Shown one piece after another: positions 10,798-19,497 of a stretch of 64,000 nucleotides of DNA. The notes under the pieces were generated by a model, which was not told the DNA's origin, did not search any database, and worked only from the letters and a program-made list of their open reading frames with translations. Every line of letters begins with the position of its first letter. The stretch's first letter is position 1. Origin of the DNA: Sulfitobacter sp. F26169L (lineage in GTDB: Bacteria > Pseudomonadota > Alphaproteobacteria > Rhodobacterales > Rhodobacteraceae); NCBI RefSeq assembly GCF_026410285.1, contig NZ_JAPMLP010000002.1:317501-381500 (forward strand). Reading direction: 5' to 3'. Made by a program: the position numbers and the translations under genes.

Positions 10798-11964
10798 ATG
10801 AAGGGTATTCGCACCCACCTTTCACCGCCCGGATTGCTCTTTGCCATTCTGGGGCTGGCCTCATTGCTGGCCCCGTTTATGACGCTTGCGGCCAATCGCA
10901 TTGTGGCGGGTGATGGCATTGTTGCGTGGCGCATTTCGGGGCATGCAATCACCGTCCCCGGCGTGGCGGCAGTAATCATCGGATTGGCGATGGGTCTTGC
11001 CGCGGGGTGGGCTCGCCTGAGGTTTCTGGGGGCCGTTCTTGGTCTTGCGGGGCTCCTCTGGTTACTTTCCCAGAGTGCGCCCATCCTTCTGTCACAAGCC
11101 GGAGAGTACGCACGCGTCTCACCAGCGGCAGGCTTTTGGTGCCTGTTCGTCATCTTTATGCTGCTTATGGCAGACGCATTGGCCGCCCTGAAACCGGGGC
11201 CATTGCTGCGCGGTGTGTTATTGGTCGCAATTCTTTTTGCATTGGCCCTCGTCCTTAGCTCGGGCCTTCTGTCCGACCTATCGGTTCTTCAGGAGTTTGC
11301 CAGCCGTCGTGTTGCTTTCTTCACCGAGTTTCAGCGCCATCTGGGACTGGCTTTCGGATCACTCGCGGCAGCAGCATTAATCGGGTTTCCGCTTGGTATT
11401 CTGTGCCACCACCGCGCAGCGCTTAAGGGGGTAACCCTACCAGTACTCAGCTTTTTACAGACCATTCCATCGCTTGCCATGTTCGGGTTGATGATCCCGA
11501 TACTTGGATTGGTTGGAAATATCGTTCCGGGCGCGCAAGAAATCGGCATCGCGGGCATCGGGTTTGCCCCAGCATTTCTTGCTCTAGTACTCTATTCCCT
11601 GCTTCCTGTCGTTGGGAACACGGTCGCTGGCCTCGCCTCCACGCCCCCCGCCGCGCTGGAGGCCGCACGCGGCATGGGAATGACGCGCCGCCAGCGTCTG
11701 TTGCGCGTTGAGTTGCCGCTTGGTCTGCCGATCATCCTAACCGGTTTGCGCATCGTACTTGTGCAAAACATCGGCCTTGCGGTCATTGCCGGACTGATTG
11801 GCGGTGGCGGCTTTGGAACTTTCGTATTTCAGGGGCTAAACCAAACCGCGACGGATCTGATCCTGCTGGGGGCATTGCCGACTGTTGTGCTGGCCCTAAC
11901 GGCGGCGATTGTCATGGACATTCTGGTCGAACTCACCCGTCATCACACCGAGGAGACAGCATGA
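10798..11964 (+). CDS. ABC importer permease (YehY-like)
   Basis: A 388-residue inner-membrane permease. The first ~190 residues hold several extra transmembrane helices before the usual BPD_transp_1 domain, an arrangement known for YehY. The permease core contains the EAA-type loop (ALEAARGMGMTRRQRLLRVELPLGLPIIL) that docks on the ATPase. It follows the binding protein by 18 bases and overlaps the ATPase by the four bases ATGA, showing translational coupling. Confidence 0.9.
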   Translation: MKGIRTHLSPPGLLFAILGLASLLAPFMTLAANRIVAGDGIVAWRISGHAITVPGVAAVIIGLAMGLAAGWARLRFLGAVLGLAGLLWLLSQSAPILLSQAGEYARVSPAAGFWCLFVIFMLLMADALAALKPGPLLRGVLLVAILFALALVLSSGLLSDLSVLQEFASRRVAFFTEFQRHLGLAFGSLAAAALIGFPLGILCHHRAALKGVTLPVLSFLQTIPSLAMFGLMIPILGLVGNIVPGAQEIGIAGIGFAPAFLALVLYSLLPVVGNTVAGLASTPPAALEAARGMGMTRRQRLLRVELPLGLPIILTGLRIVLVQNIGLAVIAGLIGGGGFGTFVFQGLNQTATDLILLGALPTVVLALTAAIVMDILVELTRHHTEETA

Positions 11965-12896
11965 TCGAGATAGACCAAATCACCAAGACCTACGGTACAG
12001 TAAACGCGGTCGATGCGGTGTCCATGACGGTAGAAACTGGATCAATAACTGTAATTGTTGGCACCTCGGGGTCTGGCAAAACCACATTATTGCGCATGAT
12101 AAACCGTCTTGAGGAACCGACCTCTGGCGAGGTGCGGATCAACGGTACATCCACCTCTTCGGTAAAACCGCATCTTCTACGACGGCGCATCGGCTACGCC
12201 ATTCAAGGTCACGGACTGTTCCCGCACCATACAGTAGCTCGCAATATCGGCGCGGTTCCCGAATTACTGAAATGGTCCCGCGACAAGATCAATGCACGCG
12301 TCGATGAATTGCTCGCGCTGTTTTCAATGGATCCCGCAGTATTCCGCGACCGCTTTCCAGCCGAACTGTCCGGCGGGCAACAACAACGTGTCGGCGTGGC
12401 GCGCGCGCTGGCATCGCGACCTGATCTATTGCTGATGGACGAACCTTTCGGCGCACTGGACCCGATCATCCGGACCCGCGCGCAAGAAGACCTGCGGCAC
12501 ATCCAGCGTAAGCTGGGTTCGACGATCATGTTGGTAACCCATGACATGGAAGAAGCCATCAGCTTGGGGGACCACGTGGCCGTGATGGACGGCGGAAAGC
12601 TGGTACAATATGCCCCCCCGGCCGAAATCATTTCCCGACCCGCGACAGACTTCGTGGCTAACATGGTAGGGGACGTCGAGAGGCCCCTACGGCTTTTGTC
12701 ATTGATCTCAGTGTCCGAAATCATCGAGCCGGGTGACGCAGAGGGCGAAGCACTGTCAGAAACCGCAAGCTTGCGTGACGCCCTCTCAGCCTGTCTGTGG
12801 AGCGGGCGCGATGCCGTGCCCGCAACCAGAGGAGGCTCAGTCGTAGGGCGTGTGACACTTAAAGCCATTCGCGCACGCGCCGAGGCACACGTATGA
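11961..12896 (+). CDS. ABC importer ATP-binding protein (YehX/OsmV-like)
   Basis: A 311-residue ATPase with Walker A GTSGSGKTT (about 34-42), a Q-loop (GYAIQGHGLFPHHTV), signature LSGGQQQRVGVARAL, Walker B LLLMDEPFGALDP and the H-loop in MLVTHDMEEAI. A C-terminal extension of about 70 residues follows the ATPase core, as in OpuA-type subunits, but an intact CBS pair is not obvious. It overlaps both neighbours by ATGA. Confidence 0.93.
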   Translation: MIEIDQITKTYGTVNAVDAVSMTVETGSITVIVGTSGSGKTTLLRMINRLEEPTSGEVRINGTSTSSVKPHLLRRRIGYAIQGHGLFPHHTVARNIGAVPELLKWSRDKINARVDELLALFSMDPAVFRDRFPAELSGGQQQRVGVARALASRPDLLLMDEPFGALDPIIRTRAQEDLRHIQRKLGSTIMLVTHDMEEAISLGDHVAVMDGGKLVQYAPPAEIISRPATDFVANMVGDVERPLRLLSLISVSEIIEPGDAEGEALSETASLRDALSACLWSGRDAVPATRGGSVVGRVTLKAIRARAEAHV

Positions 12897-13627
12897 AAAT
12901 CGGCCTGATCCTTCGCCCTGTGATGATCGCGATTCTGCTGGCGTTGGTGCTACGACCCGAATGGTTTGTTCCGATATTTGCTCCCTTTGCGCCAGACGGC
13001 GGTCCGGTGATCTATCAGCGGACATCGATGTTGTCTTTGTCACTGAGCCACCTCGGGATTGTGACACTTGCCTCTGCTGCTGCGACGATTGTCGCTGTGG
13101 CGCTCGCCATTCTCGTGACGCGTCCGGCTGGTGCTGCATTTCGACCTTTGTCGCGCACGATCACCAATATGGGCCAGACTTTCCCGCCGGTCGCTGTGCT
13201 GGCGCTTGCTGTCCCTGCTTTGGGTTTCGGTGCCGGACCGACGTTGATGGCACTTTTTCTGTATGGCTTGTTGCCGATATTCGAGAACGCAGTCACCGCG
13301 CTGACCAGCCTTCCCCGCGCCACAATGGAAGCCGCACGCGGTATTGGCCTTAGCCGCTGGCAACGCCTTTTGCGGGTCGAACTGCCACTCGCATTGCCGG
13401 TGACGCTGACGGGCATCCGACTCTCCATTGTCATCGCCTTGGGCACGGCGACGATAGGCTCTACTGTCGCGGCCCGAACTCTGGGAGAGGTTATCATCGC
13501 CGGCCTCTTAACCAACAACACCGCGTACGTATTGCAGGGCGGTTTGATCGTCGGGCTTTTCGCCGTGTTGATCTATGACGCACTCGTGCAACTTGAATTG
13601 TACTTGACCAAACGCATGGGTGGTTGA
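12893..13627 (+). CDS. ABC importer permease (YehW-like)
   Basis: A 244-residue second permease of the importer, about the size of a bare BPD_transp_1 domain. The coupling loop reads ATMEAARGIGLSRWQRLLRVELPLALPVTL. Its four-base overlap with the ATPase puts it last in the four-gene operon. A short inverted repeat (CGCCGG/CCGGCG, 13630-13649) after the stop could help end transcription but lacks a T-run. Confidence 0.9.
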   Translation: MKIGLILRPVMIAILLALVLRPEWFVPIFAPFAPDGGPVIYQRTSMLSLSLSHLGIVTLASAAATIVAVALAILVTRPAGAAFRPLSRTITNMGQTFPPVAVLALAVPALGFGAGPTLMALFLYGLLPIFENAVTALTSLPRATMEAARGIGLSRWQRLLRVELPLALPVTLTGIRLSIVIALGTATIGSTVAARTLGEVIIAGLLTNNTAYVLQGGLIVGLFAVLIYDALVQLELYLTKRMGG

Positions 13628-14257
13628 ATCGCCGGTGCTCTATCCGGCGCCGTTGGGTAATTGATCCAGAAATTACTGATCTGGAATACTATAGTTTCTT
13701 ACGCATGTCTGAGGGCTACGTCGGCTTGACTGGCAGCGATTTGATAACCAATCAAAAATTTTATGTTCGTTGAATATGTTCGTTCACATTTTTTTGTTGT
13801 GAGATCACTGAAGCTCTCCGCTCGAATTTTGGGGTACAGACGTGAGTTGTTTGGGCATCCCTTCAACGAACCTGTCGTCCATGACGCGTGATACGGCAGA
13901 ATCCAGACAGTCGTGGGAGCTTCTCTGCCTCCGGTTTGAAAGCGGCCGCTCACCTCATTGCACAGCGCATGTAATTTTGGGGCGACCCTGCCCTTAGTTT
14001 CGCGATGAACCAAAGTCGGGGATCTAGTGTGGTTTCAAGGCTTTTTGTGTCTCTCCAAGGGGGCAGCGTCCGAAATATTCTGGAGCCTTTCCCTAATTTT
14101 AGCGACGCAGGACGATTTAAGCTGATAGACAAAGCGGTCTTTGCAGGCGGTCGGATGAATGATCATATCCGATAAGTAGCTATTTTTTCGCTATTGTTCA
14201 CCTTTCCGAAAACAACCAAAGCGTGATGAGCCGGCTGTATTTCTCTGCCAAGCAGTG
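13628..14257. other. 630-base decayed intergenic region
   Basis: No intact gene is seen. Visible items are an inverted repeat TCCAGA/TCTGGA near 13665-13685, a 9-base direct repeat ATGTTCGTT at 13763 and 13776, and a possible transposase scrap on the minus strand (separate entry). The right end abuts the ridA fragment. The mix suggests repeated insertion and deletion. Confidence 0.5.
13935..14025 (-). pseudogene. Possible IS5-family transposase scrap
   Basis: On the minus strand one frame reads HRETKGRVAPKLHALCNE and continues VSGRF. It recalls the TKGG-x-x-TKLHA-x-C(D/N)-x-x-GRP block of IS5-type transposases, with about ten matching residues. The rest of the frame is interrupted and I can recognise neither the catalytic residues nor terminal inverted repeats. 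It may be a chance match. Confidence 0.25.
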
Positions 14258-14419
14258 TTACGCAGCAACCGCTGCCGTCACGATAATTTCTACCAAAAGA
14301 TCAGAGCCTACCACCTTTGCTTTACCGCAAGCGCAAGCAGGCGCGTGGCCCGTTGGCACCCAAGCGTCCCAAACGGCATTCATCTCGTCAAAGTCGACCA
14401 TATCAGCCAGCCATATCGT
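14258..14419 (-). pseudogene. ridA (YjgF/UK114) C-terminal fragment fused to groEL fragment
   Basis: The last ~53 codons of the minus-strand frame read [22 protein letters not shown], then [12 protein letters not shown] and [10 protein letters not shown]. This is the C-terminal half of the RidA family, whose members deaminate reactive enamine/imine intermediates. The conserved active-site arginine of the ARAT/ARAC block appears as ACAC, so it is lost. The N-terminal half is missing and replaced by groEL sequence in the same frame. It is non-functional as RidA. Confidence 0.75.
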
Positions 14420-14611
14420 GACCAAGAGCTGCTTGTCCGCCTGCATGACGGCTTCAAGCAAAGGCACCATTGGCGCCAGCGATGTTAACTTTTTCTCGTG
14501 AAGCAGGATGACACAGTCTTCGAGGTTTGCCGTCATTTTTGCAGGTTCCGTGTCGAAGTAAGGGCTGAGGTAGCCGCGATCAAATTGCATGCGCTCAACA
14601 ACTTTGGCCTC
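14420..14611 (-). pseudogene. groEL internal fragment joined in frame between copA and ridA pieces
   Basis: About 64 codons read [19 protein letters not shown], then [16 protein letters not shown] and [14 protein letters not shown]. This is an unmistakable piece of the GroEL chaperonin around the start of the apical domain (usual form [27 protein letters not shown]). It is entered directly from the copA frame (after CIMIGT) and left directly into ridA without a stop. Everything else of GroEL is absent. Exact joints are uncertain by a few codons. Confidence 0.85.
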
Positions 14612-15828
14612 TGTACCGATCATTATACACGTTGGCGTTGCCAAACCCATCGCACAAGGGCAGGTAATGATCAGGACCGACACGCCGACGACCAACATAA
14701 ACGACAGTTTTGGGTCAGACCCGGAAAAAACCCCAGACGATCATCGTTACCAGTGCCGTCACTAAGACGGCCGGTACAAAACGCAGGGTAATTCTATCGA
14801 CGAAACCTTGAATGGGGAAGACGGGCACCCTGAACTGTTTCAACCAACCGGATAATCTGCGCAAGCTTGCTGTCATAACCGGTGGCTGTAACACGACAGA
14901 TCAGGGTGCCTTCGGCATTTACCGTGCCGCCTGTCACCATATCACCCGCCGCTTTGGATACCGGCTTCGGCTCTCCGGTGAACAGGCTTTGATCGACATC
15001 ACTTTCGCCGTTAATTACTTCTCCGTCTTCAGCGCTCCGTTCAGCCGCGCCCACCATAAATGTGCGGCCAGTAACCAGTTCCGACAACGAGCGTTCAACC
15101 CGGTCACCATCGATTTCAAGCCGTACCGGATCGGGGCGATACCGATCAGCCGTTCGATCGCAGCGCCTGTGCGGGTTTTGGCGCGTGCATCCAACCAGCG
15201 GCCCAGCAGAATTGACACAATAATGGCGCAGGCCGACTCAAAATAAACCGCGCGATTGTTCAGGCAGCAGTTCCGGCGCGAGCAGCACAAAAATTGAATA
15301 GGAAAACGCAGCCCCTGTGCCCGGCGCAACAAGGCTGTTCGTATCAGGCGCACCGCGCGACAGCGCCCGAACACCCCGCCGGAAGAACCTCGCGCCTGGG
15401 CCAATAGACAGAAGTGTCGTCAACACGAACTGAATTTGCCACGAAATTTCAATGCCGATCGTTGCGTGTATCGCGCGGTGAACTACGGGGAAAACAAGGC
15501 TGCCCATTTCCAGCACGAAGACCGAAATAGCCAGAAGTGCGGCAAACAGCGTTGCACGGCGCAACTAAAGAATGTCGTATTCCTTGGCTTCGCGGCGCGT
15601 GTCAGCGTCTTCGCCTTCCTTCGGTTTACCCGGATAACCAGCGCGCTCACGGGCCTCAAAGGCCGCTTTAAGTGCTTTTACAGATTTTGCCGTGAAATGC
15701 GCACTTTCATCTGCAAGGCTGACGGCAGCATCTTCGATGCCGTCAGCGTCAAAAAGCGTCTTTTGCGCGCGGGCGGCGCAAGCACCGCACGACACATTTT
15801 CTACACGGATGCGAAATGTATCAGACAT
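14612..15828 (-). pseudogene. copA: Copper-exporting P1B-type ATPase, multiply broken and truncated
   Basis: From the ATG at 15828, the N-terminal metal-binding HMA domain has CGAC at the CxxC site. An in-frame TAG (15565-15567) ends it; the same frame then resumes with the first membrane helices (LRRATLFAALLAISVFVLEMGS). Frame changes are needed near 15255 (to AVYFESACAIIVSILLGRWLDARAK), near 15130 (to the actuator domain; its TGE reads FTGEPKPVSK), near 14815 (to FVDRITLRFVPAVLV) and near 14725 (to [23 protein letters not shown], the CPC helix). After CIMIGT the phosphorylation (DKTGT) and nucleotide domains are gone. It is clearly dead as a pump; the 87-residue HMA piece alone might still be made. 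Confidence 0.9.
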
Positions 15829-15869
15829 TTTGCGCCCCCCTGAAGGCGCAATCAATCAGCCCACCGAGG

Positions 15870-17366
15870 CTACTTAGCGCCCTTTTCACCGTCAGGTTCG
15901 GTATTGGTTTCAGCCTCGATAATCTCGGCATCTTCGATGCTTACATCGTCCCCTACCTGCGGTACACCAGTCGCACCTGAATTATCTTCCAGCGCGCCAA
16001 CAATCAGCGGCAGCATCTGTACACCGGTCGGCATAGCCACATCAGACTGCGGTGGGCGTTTCCATTCAAGGGTGTCAAAGCTGGAACAATTTTCACAGAT
16101 CGGCTTCCACTCGTTGTGGATGTGCTGGCAGTTTTCGCAAATCCACTGGGGGCCGCGAGGAACCGCGATGGCACGGGCCAGCCAGCCTTTGACAACCGTG
16201 TCAGACGCACCTTCACCCCGTTCAATCACCGCCATCAATGTGACAGAGCGAGCATCGGGATCGGTTTCAACCAGATCACCCAGCGCACGGCGCGCGGCTG
16301 GAAAATCCTCGTTAGCGATATGCAATTCGGCGAGTAGCATTCTGGTTTCGGGGTGATCTGTTTTGATTTTGGTCAGCGCCGCAAACCGTTTGATCCGCTC
16401 GGCGGGAGATTCATTGGGGGCAATTGCGGCAAAGGCGGCTGCCAGATCGGGATGCGGGCGCGCTTCCCATGCCTTTTTCAACACACGCGCGGCATAGCGC
16501 GGCTTGTTCTGGTCAATATAGCTGCGGGCGGCCATCACTGCCGCCGGTATCAGATCGGGCGACAGACGGTTGGCTTCAATCGCCGCCTCACGCTTTTCGA
16601 TCGAGCTTTCATCAGCAAGAATATCCTTCGCCTCTGACAGGGCCAGCACAGCATCGCGGCGTTTGTGAACGTCACGCGGCAACTGACCGTTGCGCAGCTT
16701 GGTGTTCAGGGTTTTGCGCGCGCCAGACCAGTCTTCCTTCTCTGCTTGCAGGCGCAGCAGAACATCACCGGTTTCTTCGTGCTTTGGCTTCAGGGCGAAT
16801 GCCTTTTGCGCCAGTTGCAGCGCGGTTTCGGTATCACCGGCTGCCAGCTTTTGCTTCATGATCCCGCGCACACCAACAAACCGCGTCTGTTCGTTTTCTA
16901 CCAGCTTCAGGTATGTTTCTTCGGCCTTTTGCGTATCCCCCGCCATTTCGGCGGCTTGAGCAGTCAACAGATTGGTCAGTTCCGGCTTGTTCAGGTACTT
17001 GTCCGCCTTTGCAGCTTTTGCCATTGCCACGCGGCCTTCGCCACTGGCCAGTGCCATCAACCCTTCGGACAGCGCGTCAAACCCCTTGCGCTCGCGATTG
17101 CGATCAAAGTACCGGGACAGCGCGGTTTCGTCCCCGTTGAGGAATTTCCAGACCGCCAGAAGCAGTGACATAATTTTAAGCAACAGCCAAACCGCCAGTA
17201 CCAGAACAATCAGCAACAGGATTGACTCCAGTGGACCGGGGCTAAGCTCGTATCCAAGCGCACGGATTTGCAAACCGCCGTCTGCCTCCAGCAGAAGGCC
17301 CGCGCCCCATGCCAATGCGCCAACAACGCCAACAAAGATGATGATTTTGATCAAGGACCAGAGCAT
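15870..17366 (-). CDS. hemY: HemY-family membrane-anchored TPR protein with C-terminal zinc ribbon
   Basis: A 498-residue protein with two hydrophobic segments in residues 1-70, the HemY_N domain, then tetratricopeptide-like helices (LTNLLTAQAAEMAGDTQKAEE; FALKPKHEETGDVLLRL). The C-terminus has a four-cysteine ribbon, Cys410/413 and Cys424/427, with FDTLEW after it. HemY proteins are linked genetically to haem synthesis; their biochemical role is unclear. It is the last gene of the hemD-mic60-hemY unit, 12 bases after mic60. A 41-base gap separates it from the copA pseudogene start. Confidence 0.88.
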   Translation of the reverse strand: MLWSLIKIIIFVGVVGALAWGAGLLLEADGGLQIRALGYELSPGPLESILLLIVLVLAVWLLLKIMSLLLAVWKFLNGDETALSRYFDRNRERKGFDALSEGLMALASGEGRVAMAKAAKADKYLNKPELTNLLTAQAAEMAGDTQKAEETYLKLVENEQTRFVGVRGIMKQKLAAGDTETALQLAQKAFALKPKHEETGDVLLRLQAEKEDWSGARKTLNTKLRNGQLPRDVHKRRDAVLALSEAKDILADESSIEKREAAIEANRLSPDLIPAAVMAARSYIDQNKPRYAARVLKKAWEARPHPDLAAAFAAIAPNESPAERIKRFAALTKIKTDHPETRMLLAELHIANEDFPAARRALGDLVETDPDARSVTLMAVIERGEGASDTVVKGWLARAIAVPRGPQWICENCQHIHNEWKPICENCSSFDTLEWKRPPQSDVAMPTGVQMLPLIVGALEDNSGATGVPQVGDDVSIEDAEIIEAETNTEPDGEKGAK

Positions 17367-17378
17367 AAATATTTTTCC

Positions 17379-18638
17379 TTAGTCTGCCGTCAGGCGTTGT
17401 GCCAAAGCATCAGCCGCTGCGCGTGCAGCATTACGGGCATCCGCCGCTGCGCGCCAATCTGCTATTGCGGCCTGCGCTTCTTCGGGCAGGGTATCAAGTT
17501 CAGTCAATGTTTTATCCAGATCACCGGACTTTATCGCGGCTTCTGCGCGCGACAAAACGGCGTCGGGATCACTGCCTTCACGCGGGGCGACAGACCGCGC
17601 ACCCAGCGAACGCTTGAGGAATCCACCCAGCCCCTGCTGGCCCTCTTCAACCCCGCTGGCCCGTGCGGTCGCAAGCGCTTTTCGCGCCTGATCGGGGAAT
17701 TCGGACTGCAAGGTGCTGAGCGTCGCAACACCATCATCCGCGACATCGCCCAGCGCAGGATCAATCGTTGCCCCCTCAACCGCCTCCAACTCGGCAAGTG
17801 CCGCGTCAAAGGGTTGGCCTGCGTCAATTGCAGAAATGATTTTGGTAACCGCCGCCTGAATTGTGGCAGCCCTTGCCGCTTCCGCTGTGGCCTCCTCAAC
17901 ACTTTTTGCGTTGTTTAGAAGGGTCTCGATCTCGCTGCGCTGGGTTTCGACAGATAATTTCAGCGCCGCAAGCTCGGCTGCGTATGCTTCGGCCGCATCC
18001 AGATCAACCCTTTCGGGAACTGAAACAACAGGGCGTTCTTCCAGGACTGCAATCCGGTCTTCCAGCGCACTCAACTGTTGTTCCAGCGGAGAAAGATCAA
18101 CTTGCGGCATCTGGACAGCGGGTTGTTCAGCTGTTTCAAGGGCAGTGATACGCTCTTGCTGGGTGTTCAGATCATTGCGTAGTTTTGTTGTGATGTCTGC
18201 GCTGCCATTGCCGAACATATCCATTTCAGCGGCCATAAATCCGATCACGCCGGCAATGATGCCACCCAGAACCAATGGCAGGAATATGCTGCGCTTTTCC
18301 TGCACCGGAGTTGTGACGGGAACAGGATGTACCATTTCGGCCACGGTTGTACCCTGTTCTTCTGCCGCTGGAGCATCATCCTGCAACTTCTCCCCGGCGG
18401 ATTTCTTTTCGTCCGGTTCGCGGTTGCCCGTGTATTCCGTACCGGTTGGCACCGTGTCGGATTTTGCGGCCTGTTCAGGCTCGGGCTTGCTCTTTGCATC
18501 TTCTGCCTTGGCAACGTCCACGCTCTGATTGGAAGACGTTTCACCCTCAACGATCACAGCATCTTTTATCTTGGAGTCTGTCGCCTCGCTCTTCGGTGAT
18601 TTGCTCTTTGAAGGGCCGGTTTTCTTCGATGATGCCAC
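17379..18638 (-). CDS. Alphaproteobacterial Mic60/mitofilin-like membrane protein
   Basis: A 419-residue protein with a charged, low-complexity N-terminus (Lys, Ser, Glu rich), one transmembrane helix (IFLPLVLGGIIAGVIGFMAA), a long coiled-coil region (LEQQLSALEDRIAVLEERP; SVETQRSEIETLLNNAKSVEE) and a C-terminal mitofilin-like helical part. Alphaproteobacterial Mic60 shapes intracytoplasmic membranes and is typically encoded beside hemD and hemY, as here. The GTG at 18638 is preferred over the upstream GTG at 18671 because AAAGG lies 8 bases before it and the protein then starts MASSKKTG. Confidence 0.83.
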   Translation of the reverse strand: MASSKKTGPSKSKSPKSEATDSKIKDAVIVEGETSSNQSVDVAKAEDAKSKPEPEQAAKSDTVPTGTEYTGNREPDEKKSAGEKLQDDAPAAEEQGTTVAEMVHPVPVTTPVQEKRSIFLPLVLGGIIAGVIGFMAAEMDMFGNGSADITTKLRNDLNTQQERITALETAEQPAVQMPQVDLSPLEQQLSALEDRIAVLEERPVVSVPERVDLDAAEAYAAELAALKLSVETQRSEIETLLNNAKSVEEATAEAARAATIQAAVTKIISAIDAGQPFDAALAELEAVEGATIDPALGDVADDGVATLSTLQSEFPDQARKALATARASGVEEGQQGLGGFLKRSLGARSVAPREGSDPDAVLSRAEAAIKSGDLDKTLTELDTLPEEAQAAIADWRAAADARNAARAAADALAQRLTAD

Positions 18639-18711
18639 AACATATACCTTTTCGATTCTTGCCCTCTGCACGGGCCCAGCTTTGTAACCTTATCCGGCAT
18701 CCTCCGGCCCC

Positions 18712-19413
18712 TCAAGGCAAGGTGACTGTCCTGCACAGGTTTTCAACCGCTTTCCGCATATATACTGCCTGTGGCGCCTGAATAATGACCAGATTTTTCG
18801 TCTTTTCCGTGCGAAACGGCTCGGCAACAGCATCACTTAGCGCCACAACGCTGGCGCGTTCCAGTTTTCCTTTTGCCGAACGGACCAGATGCGCCGCAGT
18901 GCGCGGCGAAAAAACCGGCACAATGCAGGGCCCGCGCAGCGCGACGATCGCGCGCTGTTCCAGCGGCAGCAAGGTTTGATCATAAAGCGCAACGTGACGT
19001 GTTTTGACGCCGGACGCTGTAAGTATCTGCGCAATGTCCCCGCGCGTATGCGTCCCACCCAGATGCAACAAAGGCCCCTTCGGTGGCGTTTTGGACAATG
19101 TTGCGATCAGTTCTTTCGCGGTATCACCTGCAAGGGTAGCACTCCATCCCTGCGCTATTGCCTGTTGGGTGGTATGCGCACCTACACAAAATGCGACGCG
19201 CCCTTGCCCCGGCGGCGCATGAAGCACACCATTTGCAGAGGTGAATATCACTTGCTGCATTTCGTCGAGCACCAAAGGGGTTTTGGTTGGTGAAATCGCC
19301 AATAACGGCGCAATCATCACCCGCACGCGCCCCAGCGCCGCCGGATCAAGAGCCTGCGCAAATGCCTGCGCGCGATCACGGGTGCGGGTCAATAAAAGGG
19401 TAGGCAGGGCCAT
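18712..19413 (-). CDS. hemD: Uroporphyrinogen-III synthase
   Basis: A 233-residue enzyme that cyclises and isomerises hydroxymethylbilane to uroporphyrinogen III in tetrapyrrole synthesis. The family is poorly conserved. Seen are LLLTRTRDRAQAFAQAL at the N-terminus, QVIFTSANGV (the usual I-F-T-S-x-N-x-V strand), LLHLGG and a C-terminal VALSDAVAEPF in place of the common CISxxxA. The mic60-hemY context supports it strongly. It is divergent from tsaD, 84 bases apart. Confidence 0.88.
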   Translation of the reverse strand: MALPTLLLTRTRDRAQAFAQALDPAALGRVRVMIAPLLAISPTKTPLVLDEMQQVIFTSANGVLHAPPGQGRVAFCVGAHTTQQAIAQGWSATLAGDTAKELIATLSKTPPKGPLLHLGGTHTRGDIAQILTASGVKTRHVALYDQTLLPLEQRAIVALRGPCIVPVFSPRTAAHLVRSAKGKLERASVVALSDAVAEPFRTEKTKNLVIIQAPQAVYMRKAVENLCRTVTLP

Positions 19414-19497
19414 TCGCTTTGACGCTCTCAGGATTGTTTGCCGCGCGGTTGAGTGTTACCTGCCCCCTACCCCCTTCGCAACGGAAACAAGCAGAAC

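Noticed and set aside
14258-15828. Programmed frameshifting in copA
   Set aside because: Several separate frame changes plus loss of the catalytic domains point to decay, not to a single slippery site.
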